The translations under genes and the position numbers were made by a program. A stretch of DNA of 64,000 nucleotides, taken from contig NZ_AP025459.1 of assembly GCF_024347295.1 (NCBI RefSeq), forward strand, positions 62,001 through 126,000. Direction: 5' to 3'. Positions 39,062 through 47,538 of the stretch are shown here, piece after piece (position 1 is the stretch's first letter; each line of letters starts with the position of its first letter). The notes under the pieces were generated by a model that saw nothing but the letters and a program-made list of their open reading frames with translations, did no database searches and had not been told where the DNA came from. The DNA comes from Vibrio artabrorum (GTDB lineage Bacteria; Pseudomonadota; Gammaproteobacteria; Enterobacterales; Vibrionaceae).

Positions 39062-39658
39062 CTAAAGTTGGTAGCAGTAATTGAGGCAGTAATCTTCACC
39101 ACTTTTTGCTCTAAACTCTTTATCTTCACTGGATGCCTTTGGTTTACCCTTTGCATCACCTTGAATCAAACTGATCCAGTGGCGCATCGCAGCAATAGTC
39201 TCTTCACGCATTGTGGTGGTTGCTTCCATTGGTGATTGACCAAACGTGGTGCATGATTCCAACTGAATATCATCGATTTCTACCAGTTCAATACAACCCG
39301 TCCCTTTGTGGCAACCAAACATCACCTCTAAGTGGCTTCCACTGCCATCTCGGAACAAGATTGAATCTGGGTCACATTTCTCCCCCATATAAGCCACAAA
39401 TTGCTTAGGGTGCTTCAGACCACTGTGTTGGCCACCTTTGAAGTAAGCCATGACATGATGGTAATCGACGACGTAGCTGGTTACGTCTTGATGTGAGCCA
39501 TTCTCGAGAGGGAATAGTCGATCAAGTAACTGCTTTGCTTTCACTTGCTTTTCAGTTTGCTGGCTTGCACTGATTGTCTCGACGGCAAAGACAGCTTCAG
39601 CGATAAAGGGTTTTGTTTGTTTTTGGATTTCTGTTTTATCGAATGTAAGCATATTCAT
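39062..39658 (-). CDS. Orphan protein resembling the inserted beta domain of malate synthase G
   Basis: A 198-residue soluble protein. Residues 44-140 (LLDRLFPLENGSHQDVTSYV, then HSGLKHPKQFVAYMGEK, then SILFRDGSGSHLEVMF) follow from memory the segment of malate synthase G that reads FLDESLPLENGSYQDV...LRTPAQFVGYRGD...ILLKNNGLHIEL in E. coli. The catalytic TIM barrel is missing, so it cannot be a working synthase. A C-terminal helix and a Cys-rich end (YCLNYCYQL) are additions. AGGG seven bases before the ATG supports the start. It is divergent from an ScfR/RamB-type regulator. Regulation or binding of a C2-C4 acid is only a guess. Confidence 0.65.
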   Translation of the reverse strand: MNMLTFDKTEIQKQTKPFIAEAVFAVETISASQQTEKQVKAKQLLDRLFPLENGSHQDVTSYVVDYHHVMAYFKGGQHSGLKHPKQFVAYMGEKCDPDSILFRDGSGSHLEVMFGCHKGTGCIELVEIDDIQLESCTTFGQSPMEATTTMREETIAAMRHWISLIQGDAKGKPKASSEDKEFRAKSGEDYCLNYCYQL

Positions 39659-39760
39659 AGTCTTTCCCTCTTGACCAGTTCGGTGATAACCACCGATTTC
39701 TGCAGCTAAAATGTGTCCTAGAGCAATTATTCCAAACTAACGTTTAATTTATTTGTCATT

Positions 39761-39840
39761 TTGTGAATTGCTTAGTTTGTAGACTAGCGCTTTTTTGCAT
39801 ACAATTTCACAACAAAAATTTTACAATGTGAATTTTACAA
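39761..39840. promoter_or_regulatory. 14-bp-spaced direct repeats before the ScfR-type gene
   Basis: ATTTCACAA (39804-39812), ATTTTACAA (39818-39826) and ATTTTACAA (39832-39840) repeat with an exact 14-bp period and end two bases before the ATG at 39843. An inverted copy (ATTCACAA on the minus strand) lies at 39761-39768. This looks like a multi-site operator, probably autoregulatory. Confidence 0.5.
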
Positions 39841-39842
39841 AT

Positions 39843-41360
39843 ATGGCCTTGTCAAAAAGTTTAGTTCGTCAGTCTCATTTCCTAGGCACGAAAATACGTA
39901 ACCTAAGAAAACGTAATCATTTAACCATGGAAGATCTGTCTGCGCGTTGTATCAGAATCAACCCAGAGTACGCACCTTCCGTTTCTTACCTTTCCATGAT
40001 TGAACGTGGAAAACGGGTTCCAAGTATCGACATGCTGGAAGTGATTGCGCAGGTCTTTCAGAAGAACCCAACATGGTTCCTCGACGACGAATCAGAACAA
40101 CAAGCCATTGCACCTGACAAAGGGAATCGCGGGGGGATCAGTGGTATGGCACTCGAGCCGAGTTTTCTTTTCTCAAACGATATCCTACAAATTGCGATTC
40201 CTGAAATGCTGTCACAAACTGGGATTTCAGGCCGTCAGTTTGCGCACCTCTTGATTCGAGCGCACCAAGAGAGCAACCAAAACCACTTCCCAGACCTAGA
40301 GCGCGCCGCTGAGGAAGTTGGCCTAAAACGTCTTAACCTGAGCGTAGAAGACCTGATAGACATTGCTCGAAGCCTAGGAATCAACATCCGTTGGGTGACA
40401 CGTACACCGCAAGACGTGGTTGATGAGCTTGGCATTAATGCTAAGCAACTAGTGACTTCATTTTTCGAACCTCCCGGCACTATCTTCCTCAATGAAATTC
40501 TTAAAGAGTACCCAACACGTCTAAAATACGATCTGTCGGTTTATATCGGCCATTGCATTCTGCATAGCAAAGAAGGCCTTAAGAGTGTGCTTTCCGTGGG
40601 TAATAACAACACATGGGACGACAATCAAGTATCGGGCTCTTCACAACTCAACTCTCAAGACATTCTTCAGGCATGGCGAGACTTTGAATCCAGTTTCTTT
40701 GCTGGCGCGCTACTGTGCCCGAAAGTCCCGTTTAGACAGCTGCTCGACCGCACGGGTTACGAAATCGACGTTCACAAAAGAGCAGGAGTTTCCCCCTCTG
40801 TTGCGATGCGCCGAATGACGGTAGTATCGCCCTACCCTCACTGGCACTACTTTGATGCTTATGGGCCAGGGAAGCTCAAAGCGGTATACCGCGGGAATGG
40901 GATTCCACTGCCTTGGGGAAATATGAGAACCGTCGCCGATCCATGTCAACATTGGGCTGTATTCCGTCGATTATCAGAACCTCGAGCGGGTAGCTCTGCT
41001 CAAATCTCTATTTTAAATGTGGGTGATGAACCAAGAATCTACTGCTGTGAATCCATCAATATGACAGATCCCGCGGGCAACAATCGTGTATTGTGTGCAG
41101 GCATCGATCTCAACCCTGCAATTGACGCTCAAGGTGGCAATTCAAGAGACATCGCAGAGCAACTAAAAGCATCATGCGTTAACAATGGTGGATCTGTGGC
41201 AATCCCGCGTAACATCAAAAAAGATCTGACGACAATAGCCAAGATTCTCAATATCAATTGGATTGAACGTGGAATCGAGACAGAGGCGAGACTTATCTGC
41301 TCAAGAGGAGGAGAATGCCCTCGCAAGCCAAGCTGTTACGCGAAATGTGATGAGTGTTAA
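39843..41360 (+). CDS. ScfR/RamB-type XRE regulator of short-chain fatty acid metabolism
   Basis: A 505-residue regulator from the ATG at 39843; the longer frame starts with a TTG and has no ribosome site. The N-terminal Cro/CI HTH (FLGTKIRNLRKRNHLTMEDL to MIERGKRVPSIDML) is followed by an IrrE-like middle region. A large C-terminal domain (about 290-505) of the short-chain fatty acyl regulator type ends in CSRGGECPRKPSCYAKCDEC, whose clustered Cys could bind metal. Relatives include RamB, which controls glyoxylate-cycle genes in actinobacteria. It is divergent from a malate-synthase-G-like protein. No Shine-Dalgarno sequence is visible, because repeats occupy that place. Confidence 0.85.
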   Translation: MALSKSLVRQSHFLGTKIRNLRKRNHLTMEDLSARCIRINPEYAPSVSYLSMIERGKRVPSIDMLEVIAQVFQKNPTWFLDDESEQQAIAPDKGNRGGISGMALEPSFLFSNDILQIAIPEMLSQTGISGRQFAHLLIRAHQESNQNHFPDLERAAEEVGLKRLNLSVEDLIDIARSLGINIRWVTRTPQDVVDELGINAKQLVTSFFEPPGTIFLNEILKEYPTRLKYDLSVYIGHCILHSKEGLKSVLSVGNNNTWDDNQVSGSSQLNSQDILQAWRDFESSFFAGALLCPKVPFRQLLDRTGYEIDVHKRAGVSPSVAMRRMTVVSPYPHWHYFDAYGPGKLKAVYRGNGIPLPWGNMRTVADPCQHWAVFRRLSEPRAGSSAQISILNVGDEPRIYCCESINMTDPAGNNRVLCAGIDLNPAIDAQGGNSRDIAEQLKASCVNNGGSVAIPRNIKKDLTTIAKILNINWIERGIETEARLICSRGGECPRKPSCYAKCDEC

Positions 41361-41491
41361 AGCTATTTGTGGTTAAAGCGATAAGCGACAGCATTCAAGA
41401 TCCGAGCACGATAAACGAGTCGCCGTGGGAACCTAATATTCCAGCTTATCCCGTCAAAAACGTTCAGTGTTCGCGAAGTCGCAAACATAAA

Positions 41492-41524
41492 AAACGCGAA
41501 CATTGAAATTCAATATTCGCGTTT
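41492..41524. terminator. Bidirectional terminator
   Basis: A 16-bp near-perfect stem AAACGCGAACATTGAA / TTCAATATTCGCGTTT between the convergent regulator and rhlE. It has one mismatch and flanking A/T runs. Confidence 0.8.
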
Positions 41525-41612
41525 ATTCGAGGTTACAACTTGCAGCAAGGGGTTAACCAACCGCTCCTTTTACTAAAAAGTAACGTCCGTAAACCATCCT
41601 CTCAAAAAGGAA

Positions 41613-43205
41613 CTACTTCTGCGCTGCTGGCTTAGTACGCGCTCTAGACGGTTTATTCGTCGCTGGCCTGCTTGTCGTTGGCTTATTCGAAGACTTGCTT
41701 GGCCCAGTGTGTCCACTATAACCTGACTTGTTAGGTTTCCCTGAGCCCGTTGGTTTACCCAAAGTGTTTTGAGAGCCGGAGTTATTAGTAGAAGGCTTGC
41801 TCGCCGCATTACCACGCTTATAGTTACTGCCGTTGTTTCTGACCGACTTATCATCCGCTGCTACCGCTGAATTACCATCCGTCGCTTTTTTTGCTGAATT
41901 AGGCTGACGCTTTGGCGCCGTTCCAGTACCTGACACATGACGCTTGTTTTTGCCTGCCGGTTTATGCCCACGAGCATTTTCACCAGAGCGTTGACCATCA
42001 GCATGTTCACGTGTTTTTTTCGGCTTCTTAGGCTTAATTGGACGTGAATCTAATCGAGACTCAGGTAACTTATTTACTGGTGAGAACCCTTCAAGTTGAC
42101 GACGCTCTAGCACTTGTTGAATAAGGCGTTCAATACCGAACAGTTCACCCACTTCATCCGCGCAAACCAATGAAATTGCTTTACCGACTTCACCAGCACG
42201 GCCTGTACGACCGATTCGGTGTACATAGTCTTCTGACACATGTGGAAGGTCGAAGTTAACCACTTGAGGCAGTTGCGGGATATCAATACCACGAGCGGCG
42301 ATATCCGTCGCGACCAACACGCGAACCTTGCCTGTTTTGAAGTTCTCTAAGGCTTTAGTACGTGCACCTTGACTCTTATTACCATGAATAGGAGCAGCCG
42401 TGATGTCTTGCTCTTCAAGGAAACGAGCAAGTTTATTCGCGCCATGTTTTGTTTTGCTAAAAACCAACACCTGTCGCCAATCATTATCTTTGATTAACTT
42501 CGCGAGCATTGGGGCTTTTTTATTTTTGTCGACTGGATAAATGCTTTGCTCAACCGTCTTCGCTGTCGAGTTTGCAGGGCTTACCGAGATCTCTACGGGA
42601 TTATTTACTAAGCCTTTTGCCAATTTACGAATATCATCCGAGAAAGTCGCCGAGAACAGTAGATTTTGTCGGTTTTTAGGTAAGAAAGCTAAGATCTTAC
42701 GGATATCACGAATGAAGCCCATGTCGAGCATGCGATCGGCTTCATCGAGTACCAATATTTCTAGCTGATCGAAACGCACAGCATTTTGATTGTAGAGATC
42801 AAGCAAGCGTCCAGGTGTTGCCACTAGAACATCACTACCTTTACGCAGTTTTTGCATCTGAGGGTTAATTTTCACGCCACCAAACACTACCGTTGAAGTC
42901 AGAGGGAGATTAATACCATACTTAACCACACTACCATTCACTTGCGCAGCAAGCTCACGAGTTGGTGTTAGCACCAGTGCACGCACTTGATTCTGACGTA
43001 CGCGAGGGCCTTTTGATAAAATTTCAAGAATAGGTAGCGTGAAGCCTGCAGTTTTACCTGTACCTGTTTGAGCAGCGGCCATAACATCTTTGCCCGTAAG
43101 GACAGCGGGTACGGCTTTCTCTTGAATTGGTGATGGCTTATCGTAACCTTGCGCTTCAATAGCTTTAAGGATCGGTTCAGAAAGGCCAAGGGAGGTAAAA
43201 CTCAT
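41613..43205 (-). CDS. rhlE: DEAD-box RNA helicase, RhlE type
   Basis: A 530-residue ATP-dependent RNA helicase. Q-motif [14 protein letters not shown]...[10 protein letters not shown], Walker [10 protein letters not shown] near 45, [13 protein letters not shown] near 150, SAT near 185, and [10 protein letters not shown] near 325 are all intact. The core ends near 375. The remaining 150 residues are a low-complexity, Lys/Ser/Asn-rich basic tail (many KP, GSG and SNKP repeats) that probably binds RNA or ribosomes. RhlE proteins act in ribosome assembly and RNA decay, often in the cold. It has no operon partners. Confidence 0.94.
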   Translation of the reverse strand: MSFTSLGLSEPILKAIEAQGYDKPSPIQEKAVPAVLTGKDVMAAAQTGTGKTAGFTLPILEILSKGPRVRQNQVRALVLTPTRELAAQVNGSVVKYGINLPLTSTVVFGGVKINPQMQKLRKGSDVLVATPGRLLDLYNQNAVRFDQLEILVLDEADRMLDMGFIRDIRKILAFLPKNRQNLLFSATFSDDIRKLAKGLVNNPVEISVSPANSTAKTVEQSIYPVDKNKKAPMLAKLIKDNDWRQVLVFSKTKHGANKLARFLEEQDITAAPIHGNKSQGARTKALENFKTGKVRVLVATDIAARGIDIPQLPQVVNFDLPHVSEDYVHRIGRTGRAGEVGKAISLVCADEVGELFGIERLIQQVLERRQLEGFSPVNKLPESRLDSRPIKPKKPKKTREHADGQRSGENARGHKPAGKNKRHVSGTGTAPKRQPNSAKKATDGNSAVAADDKSVRNNGSNYKRGNAASKPSTNNSGSQNTLGKPTGSGKPNKSGYSGHTGPSKSSNKPTTSRPATNKPSRARTKPAAQK

Positions 43206-43373
43206 AGATTATTTTCTCAGTTGAATAACATTTAGTATGAGCAACACTAAAACTGAGTGTTGCTGCAGCTCTTACTTATCAAATCATTGGTCATTGATAC
43301 GGAGCAAAGCGCGGTATTCTGAAGCTTTTCCTCACATTCAGCAACTAAATTCTAATCATAGGCCTTATTCAAC

Positions 43374-44729
43374 TTAGCGAGCTTGACGCTTCTTTTGGTA
43401 CATTTTTTCATCAGCCACTTTTAATAGACTATCCACATCACTGTAACTGTTATTATAAATAACCCAACCGACACTGATGTTAAGAGCAATTAAATGCTCT
43501 TCATAGGCTAACGGAGTGTCACAAATAGCACTTTGTAATTGGTTGACAATCGATATCACCTGTTGCTCATCGAGTATACGGGGTAATAGAACTAAGAACT
43601 CGTCCCCGCCCATCCTCGCAACAATATCAGAGCGACGTAACTGACTTTTAATTCGCTTAGCACATTCGACTAAAACTTGGTCTCCAGCCACATGACCGTA
43701 GGTATCGTTGATCGCCTTAAAACCATCGAGATCGATATTCACTACGGCAAATGTCTGTGCTCTCTGTTTCTTCACGCTTTTGAACGCTTGCTTTAAGCTA
43801 CACATAAAAAAGCGACGGTTAGGTAACATCGTCAATTCATCTTGCATTGAGCGACTATCTGCTATTCGATAAAGCCTGTAAATCATAATGTAAGCAATCG
43901 CAAGAATCAGCGTTAACGTGTAGCCTACTAATCTAACGGCATAGATACGATACCAGGGCACGTCCATGAGCACATGTTCATTGCCAGATAAGGCGAGATA
44001 CCACCCACCATAAGGGAAGTTTACCTGCTCAGTTGTAAATGCATTGGTGAAGACCTCTTGCCTACCATAAAAAACCGCGCCTTCTTTTCCTGTACTATTG
44101 GCGCCACGTATCGCTAGCTCATATTTTTTTTCTATCTTGCTAATACCCACGTCTTCTAGTAGTGCCTCTAAATCAATCACTGCACTCGAAACGCCCCAAT
44201 AGTCTTTATTAAAGGGCGGGTCTCTAAAGATTGGAGTACGCGAAATTAAAGCTTGTCCTCCTTGAAATAGCTCAAAGGGCCCAGCGATAAAGGTACTGCC
44301 AATATTACGAGCAATCTCAATCGACTCCCACTGGGTAGGGTGATCGCGGTAATCAATACCAAGGATCTGCGCATTGCCTTCCATTGGATAAACAAAATTA
44401 AGCACGTCGTCTTCAGCTAAAGCAATCAGCCTAATATGAAACCCATCGCGAATAATATTCTGACCTATCCGCTCCCAATCTTTTGGACTTCCATGAGGGT
44501 TAATGGACACTAACGTTGAAAAGCTATTAACCACATACATGTCTGAGATGATCGTCGCTTCTATACGAGATCGAATAATCGATAATAGTTTCTTTGCCTC
44601 AGAATTAGCTTCATTCTTAAGGTGAGTGAGTTCCTTAGCGTGAAAAAACTCAATAGAACTTGCTACCACGACAAAAAATAATGAAGCTAACAATTTAGCA
44701 GGCCACAACTTGCTAGAACGACTTGGCAT
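43374..44729 (-). CDS. Membrane diguanylate cyclase with CHASE sensor
   Basis: A 451-residue protein: TM1 at about 8-28, a periplasmic CHASE domain at about 60-245 (DGFHIRLIALAEDDVLNFVYP and IDYRDHPTQWESIEIARN), TM2 near 258-280, and a C-terminal GGDEF domain from DELTMLPNRRFF. The active loop MGGDEF lies near residue 373. The I-site RRSD sits just before it, so product inhibition is likely, unlike the cyclase at 37862. CHASE domains sense small extracytoplasmic ligands. It forms its own transcription unit. Confidence 0.92.
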   Translation of the reverse strand: MPSRSSKLWPAKLLASLFFVVVASSIEFFHAKELTHLKNEANSEAKKLLSIIRSRIEATIISDMYVVNSFSTLVSINPHGSPKDWERIGQNIIRDGFHIRLIALAEDDVLNFVYPMEGNAQILGIDYRDHPTQWESIEIARNIGSTFIAGPFELFQGGQALISRTPIFRDPPFNKDYWGVSSAVIDLEALLEDVGISKIEKKYELAIRGANSTGKEGAVFYGRQEVFTNAFTTEQVNFPYGGWYLALSGNEHVLMDVPWYRIYAVRLVGYTLTLILAIAYIMIYRLYRIADSRSMQDELTMLPNRRFFMCSLKQAFKSVKKQRAQTFAVVNIDLDGFKAINDTYGHVAGDQVLVECAKRIKSQLRRSDIVARMGGDEFLVLLPRILDEQQVISIVNQLQSAICDTPLAYEEHLIALNISVGWVIYNNSYSDVDSLLKVADEKMYQKKRQAR

Positions 44730-45014
44730 TAACGAACCTCTAACACTTTATTCGGTTTACTGCCTTAAATGGGCGCATTTGTTATAAATCCTTTGAGTAT
44801 GCCTACAAGTTGTTAAAAATCTACACTTTGCTTTCAATCGCCATTCATTATTGAGTCATTCATCACTTCACCGTCAATGAGTGACGGAGACTTATTCAAC
44901 AAAAAAACCTTAATGCACCTGATAAAGCTTACATGGTATTGACTTAAGCCTTACATTGAAGGATTAAGCAGTGCTATTTTATACACTCAACTCATTAGCT
45001 TGGCACCTTACAAC

Positions 45015-46181
45015 ATGAAGTTAAAAACGCTAGCGTTATGGACATTGCTATCAACCTCCGTTGCCGTTACGGTTCACGCACAAGAGACCGTAAAGGCACC
45101 AGAGATAAAACCGACCCCAAGCACACCAAGTACTCAGCATCCTGTGAATGTGCGTCACTCCAATGAACAATCTTTCAAACAATCAGCCAATCACATTCGC
45201 AGGACCTATGAAAGTCAACTTTATACCCTTCCTGCCTTCAAAGAGGGTCATTACGGATTACGCATGTATCGCCAAACATTAGACGATAAGTATTCTGCTG
45301 CGGTATGGAGTGATATGGCACGTGTAGCGAGTAAACTCAGCTATTTATCTAATGATGTTCAGACGATGGAACAAATCGCTCTCTATTCGGGAAAACGTGT
45401 TGCCTCTTATATTAACGAGCATGACGAACGTAGTGTGCGACGCTACAATATCACCAAGCACATGCCTGAATACCTCTATATTGGTGTCGACCTTCTCGGC
45501 TCTATGGCCCGAGCCAATGAGTACGGTTTAAAACATAACAACGATGCTAAGCTGCGAGAAATTATTCGTCGTTATGACTTCACAAAATACGTCACCAACG
45601 AAGACATGGTCAAAGCGTGGGCTGCTCAGTTAGCGAACCAGGTTTATTGGTTGCGTCAATTGGGCGAACAAGATGTGGTTGATCAATTCGTCGACACCTT
45701 TAAAAAGGTCTACCCAGACGAACAAGATAAGAAGCTATCGAGCCAGCAGTACGGCAATAAACTCTATGGTATGACTCACATTATCTTTGGCGACTCAGAA
45801 TACTATCAACACCCCGTTAGCGAACAAGAGCATCAATGGATCTACGACTACTTCAGAGATAATATCGATACTATTTTGCTGCGCGCGAAAGAAGATGTGA
45901 TTGCTGAAGTCGGACTCACCTTCCTAATCGCCGATCAAAAAGATGACCCAGTTGTTGAGAAAACTCGACTTGCGATCCAAGCTGCTATCGATAAGAAACA
46001 CGGTATGATCCCTTCAACGACGGGGGATTTTAATCTTAAGCTTGGTGAACACCGCAATGTGTTGGCAATCATGTTACTCGATTGGCAACAAGTGAACGCA
46101 GCGCCGACTTTAAAAGGTAACCCTAAAGTGTTTACTAATATCCCATACGGACTCGTTGCAGACCAAACGTTAAACAAATAA
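45015..46181 (+). CDS. DUF3541 family exported protein
   Basis: A 388-residue protein with a signal peptide at 1-22 (MKLKTLALWTLLSTSVAVTV, cleavage near HA-QE). A Pro/Thr-rich linker and a long helical domain (YESQLYTLPAFKEGHYGLRM to GEHRNVLAIMLLDWQQ) follow, typical of the DUF3541 family found in vibrios and relatives. It is probably periplasmic. No enzyme motif is visible. The start is the ATG at 45015, with a poor ribosome site. A hairpin (CTTAA-CCTT/AAGG-TTAAG at 44943-44968) lies 47 bases upstream and may be an operator. It ends with a clear terminator. Confidence 0.82.
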   Translation: MKLKTLALWTLLSTSVAVTVHAQETVKAPEIKPTPSTPSTQHPVNVRHSNEQSFKQSANHIRRTYESQLYTLPAFKEGHYGLRMYRQTLDDKYSAAVWSDMARVASKLSYLSNDVQTMEQIALYSGKRVASYINEHDERSVRRYNITKHMPEYLYIGVDLLGSMARANEYGLKHNNDAKLREIIRRYDFTKYVTNEDMVKAWAAQLANQVYWLRQLGEQDVVDQFVDTFKKVYPDEQDKKLSSQQYGNKLYGMTHIIFGDSEYYQHPVSEQEHQWIYDYFRDNIDTILLRAKEDVIAEVGLTFLIADQKDDPVVEKTRLAIQAAIDKKHGMIPSTTGDFNLKLGEHRNVLAIMLLDWQQVNAAPTLKGNPKVFTNIPYGLVADQTLNK

Positions 46182-46208
46182 CAACACCTAAACTGATCTG
46201 TAAAATGA

Positions 46209-46259
46209 AAAAGCCGCATACCTTCAACTCTAAAGAGACAAGGAACCTGCGGCTTTTTT
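46209..46259. terminator. Terminator after the DUF3541 gene
   Basis: AAAAGCCGCA / TGCGGCTTTTTT with inner pairing ACCTT/AAGG; it serves the two convergent genes. Confidence 0.85.
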
Positions 46260-46290
46260 AATTCTGATGACACCACCCTGGCGCTCAGGC

Positions 46291-46902
46291 TCAGGATACG
46301 ACTTTGTTCATGACTATGGTGAAATCCCCGTCGGCATAACCTTCTATCAAAGTGACATCGTTACAGAGTGTTTTACAAAAGCGAAATACGCCCCGAGGGT
46401 GGTAACTCATCAAAGTATGACGTGAAGGGTATTTCTTTGAGTTTAGGAGATTAAAGATCACGGTTTGGTTTGCTAATCCAAACATGCGAGTGATCATGTT
46501 GGTGAGGTAGTCGGGATCTCGGGAGATATAATTTAATGAACCACTGGCGATAACCACATCGTGCGCTTCAAGGGGCATCTTGCTCATGTCACCCAATAAA
46601 AACTGACACCCAGCCTGTGAATACTGTTGCTTGGCCATTTTCAGAAAGCCGGCATGTAGATCAACACCGGTGTAAGATCGAATGCGATAGATGCTGCCGA
46701 GCAGTTCAAATAACTCTCCGTAACCGCACCCCAAATCTAACACACTCCTTTTTTCGAAATCAGCCGAACGCACGATCACTTCAAAGCGACACAATTGGCT
46801 CTCTTCGCTAGTCCAACCTAAAGCTTTGGCTTTGTCGCCTTTCGAGCGGTCAGTCTGTTTTCGGTGATAGCGATACACCTTCCAACGATCGAGCCAATGC
46901 AT
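46291..46902 (-). CDS. Class I SAM-dependent methyltransferase
   Basis: A 203-residue soluble protein. Motif I is VLDLGCGYGELFELLGS near residue 55. An acidic motif II follows at GVDLHAGFLKMA, then LLGDMSKMPLEAHDVVIASGSLNYI (motifs for SAM binding and post-II), which fixes the fold. The substrate is not predictable. The basic N-terminus (DRWKVYRYHRKQTDRSKGDK) may bind nucleic acid or be a recognition element. It runs in the same direction as a small membrane-protein gene 45 bases upstream, and could be its operon partner. Confidence 0.88.
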   Translation of the reverse strand: MHWLDRWKVYRYHRKQTDRSKGDKAKALGWTSEESQLCRFEVIVRSADFEKRSVLDLGCGYGELFELLGSIYRIRSYTGVDLHAGFLKMAKQQYSQAGCQFLLGDMSKMPLEAHDVVIASGSLNYISRDPDYLTNMITRMFGLANQTVIFNLLNSKKYPSRHTLMSYHPRGVFRFCKTLCNDVTLIEGYADGDFTIVMNKVVS

Positions 46903-46947
46903 TCAAATCAACCCTACTTCAATGATCATCAACACACCTTAATGAGA

Positions 46948-47217
46948 TTAAGCTTGAGAACGAGAAGAAAAGAGCCCACCGATCTTATAACCGATCGCAT
47001 AGCAAACCACGGCAACAGTGATAAACACCAAGGCTGAGAAAAGGTACGCGATCGATGCCGCGACACCAGCCCCCCACACGATGCTAAACACCAAACCGAG
47101 ATAAGCCTCTTTTGGCCACTGGTCGATAGGAAACTGAGCACCACCAGCAATTAGATAAACCATCGCAAACAAACCAATGAAGGTAACAATAAGACCTATG
47201 ATAACGCGAATGTTCAT
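46948..47217 (-). CDS. Small membrane protein behind a tandem-repeat promoter
   Basis: An 89-residue protein with three hydrophobic segments (about 4-25, 40-58 and 62-83), ending in a basic tail (SSRSQA). AAGGG seven bases before the ATG is a good ribosome site. I do not recognise the family. It precedes the methyltransferase gene. Its upstream region carries five 20-bp tandem repeats (47254-47353), which suggests dedicated control by an unknown DNA-binding protein. Confidence 0.75.
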   Translation of the reverse strand: MNIRVIIGLIVTFIGLFAMVYLIAGGAQFPIDQWPKEAYLGLVFSIVWGAGVAASIAYLFSALVFITVAVVCYAIGYKIGGLFSSRSQA

Positions 47218-47253
47218 GGAGAGACCCTTGATTAATTGAGCTTGGTTGCCATT

Positions 47254-47353
47254 GTTCCTAATCGAAAGCGGATATGCTTAGTCGGAACCGAATATTCTCA
47301 ATCGAAATCGAATGTTCTTAATCGAAGCCGAATGTTATTAATTGCTACCTGAT
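47254..47353. repeat. Five 20-bp degenerate tandem repeats
   Basis: Units begin at 47254, 47274, 47294, 47314 and 47334 with an exact 20-bp period. The shared pattern is near GTTCTTAATCGAAGCCGAAT. Units 1 to 4 keep the TCGAA or TCGGA core and an end of the form CGAAT or CGGAT; unit 5 is the most diverged. The array lies 37-136 bases upstream of the membrane gene at 47217. There are no spacers, so it is not a CRISPR. Confidence 0.8.
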
Positions 47354-47473
47354 GATATTCAAGTATATCGGATAAAAGGTACCGGCTCTATGACTCTTCC
47401 GAGTGAACTTTTACTGATTAGATACACGTAGCTGACGACAACAAAAACCTGATTTCATTTGATTAACCGGCAC

Positions 47474-47526
47474 AAAAAAGCGAACACCTTGCTCACGTTG
47501 AATCTGTGAGCAAAGTGTCCGCTTTA
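47474..47526 (-). terminator. Intrinsic terminator of nupC
   Basis: On the minus strand AAAGCGGACACTTTGCTCAC pairs with GTGAGCAAGGTGTTCGCTTT, followed by a T-run; mismatches are few. Confidence 0.85.
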
Positions 47527-47538
47527 ACTGAATCTAGC

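Noticed and set aside
39062..39658. A broken malate synthase gene (pseudogene)
   Set aside because: The frame is intact with a good ribosome site and its own C-terminal end. No barrel remnants flank it, so it looks like a maintained small protein, not decay.
47254..47353. CRISPR array
   Set aside because: The five repeats are contiguous with no spacers, are degenerate, and have no cas genes nearby.
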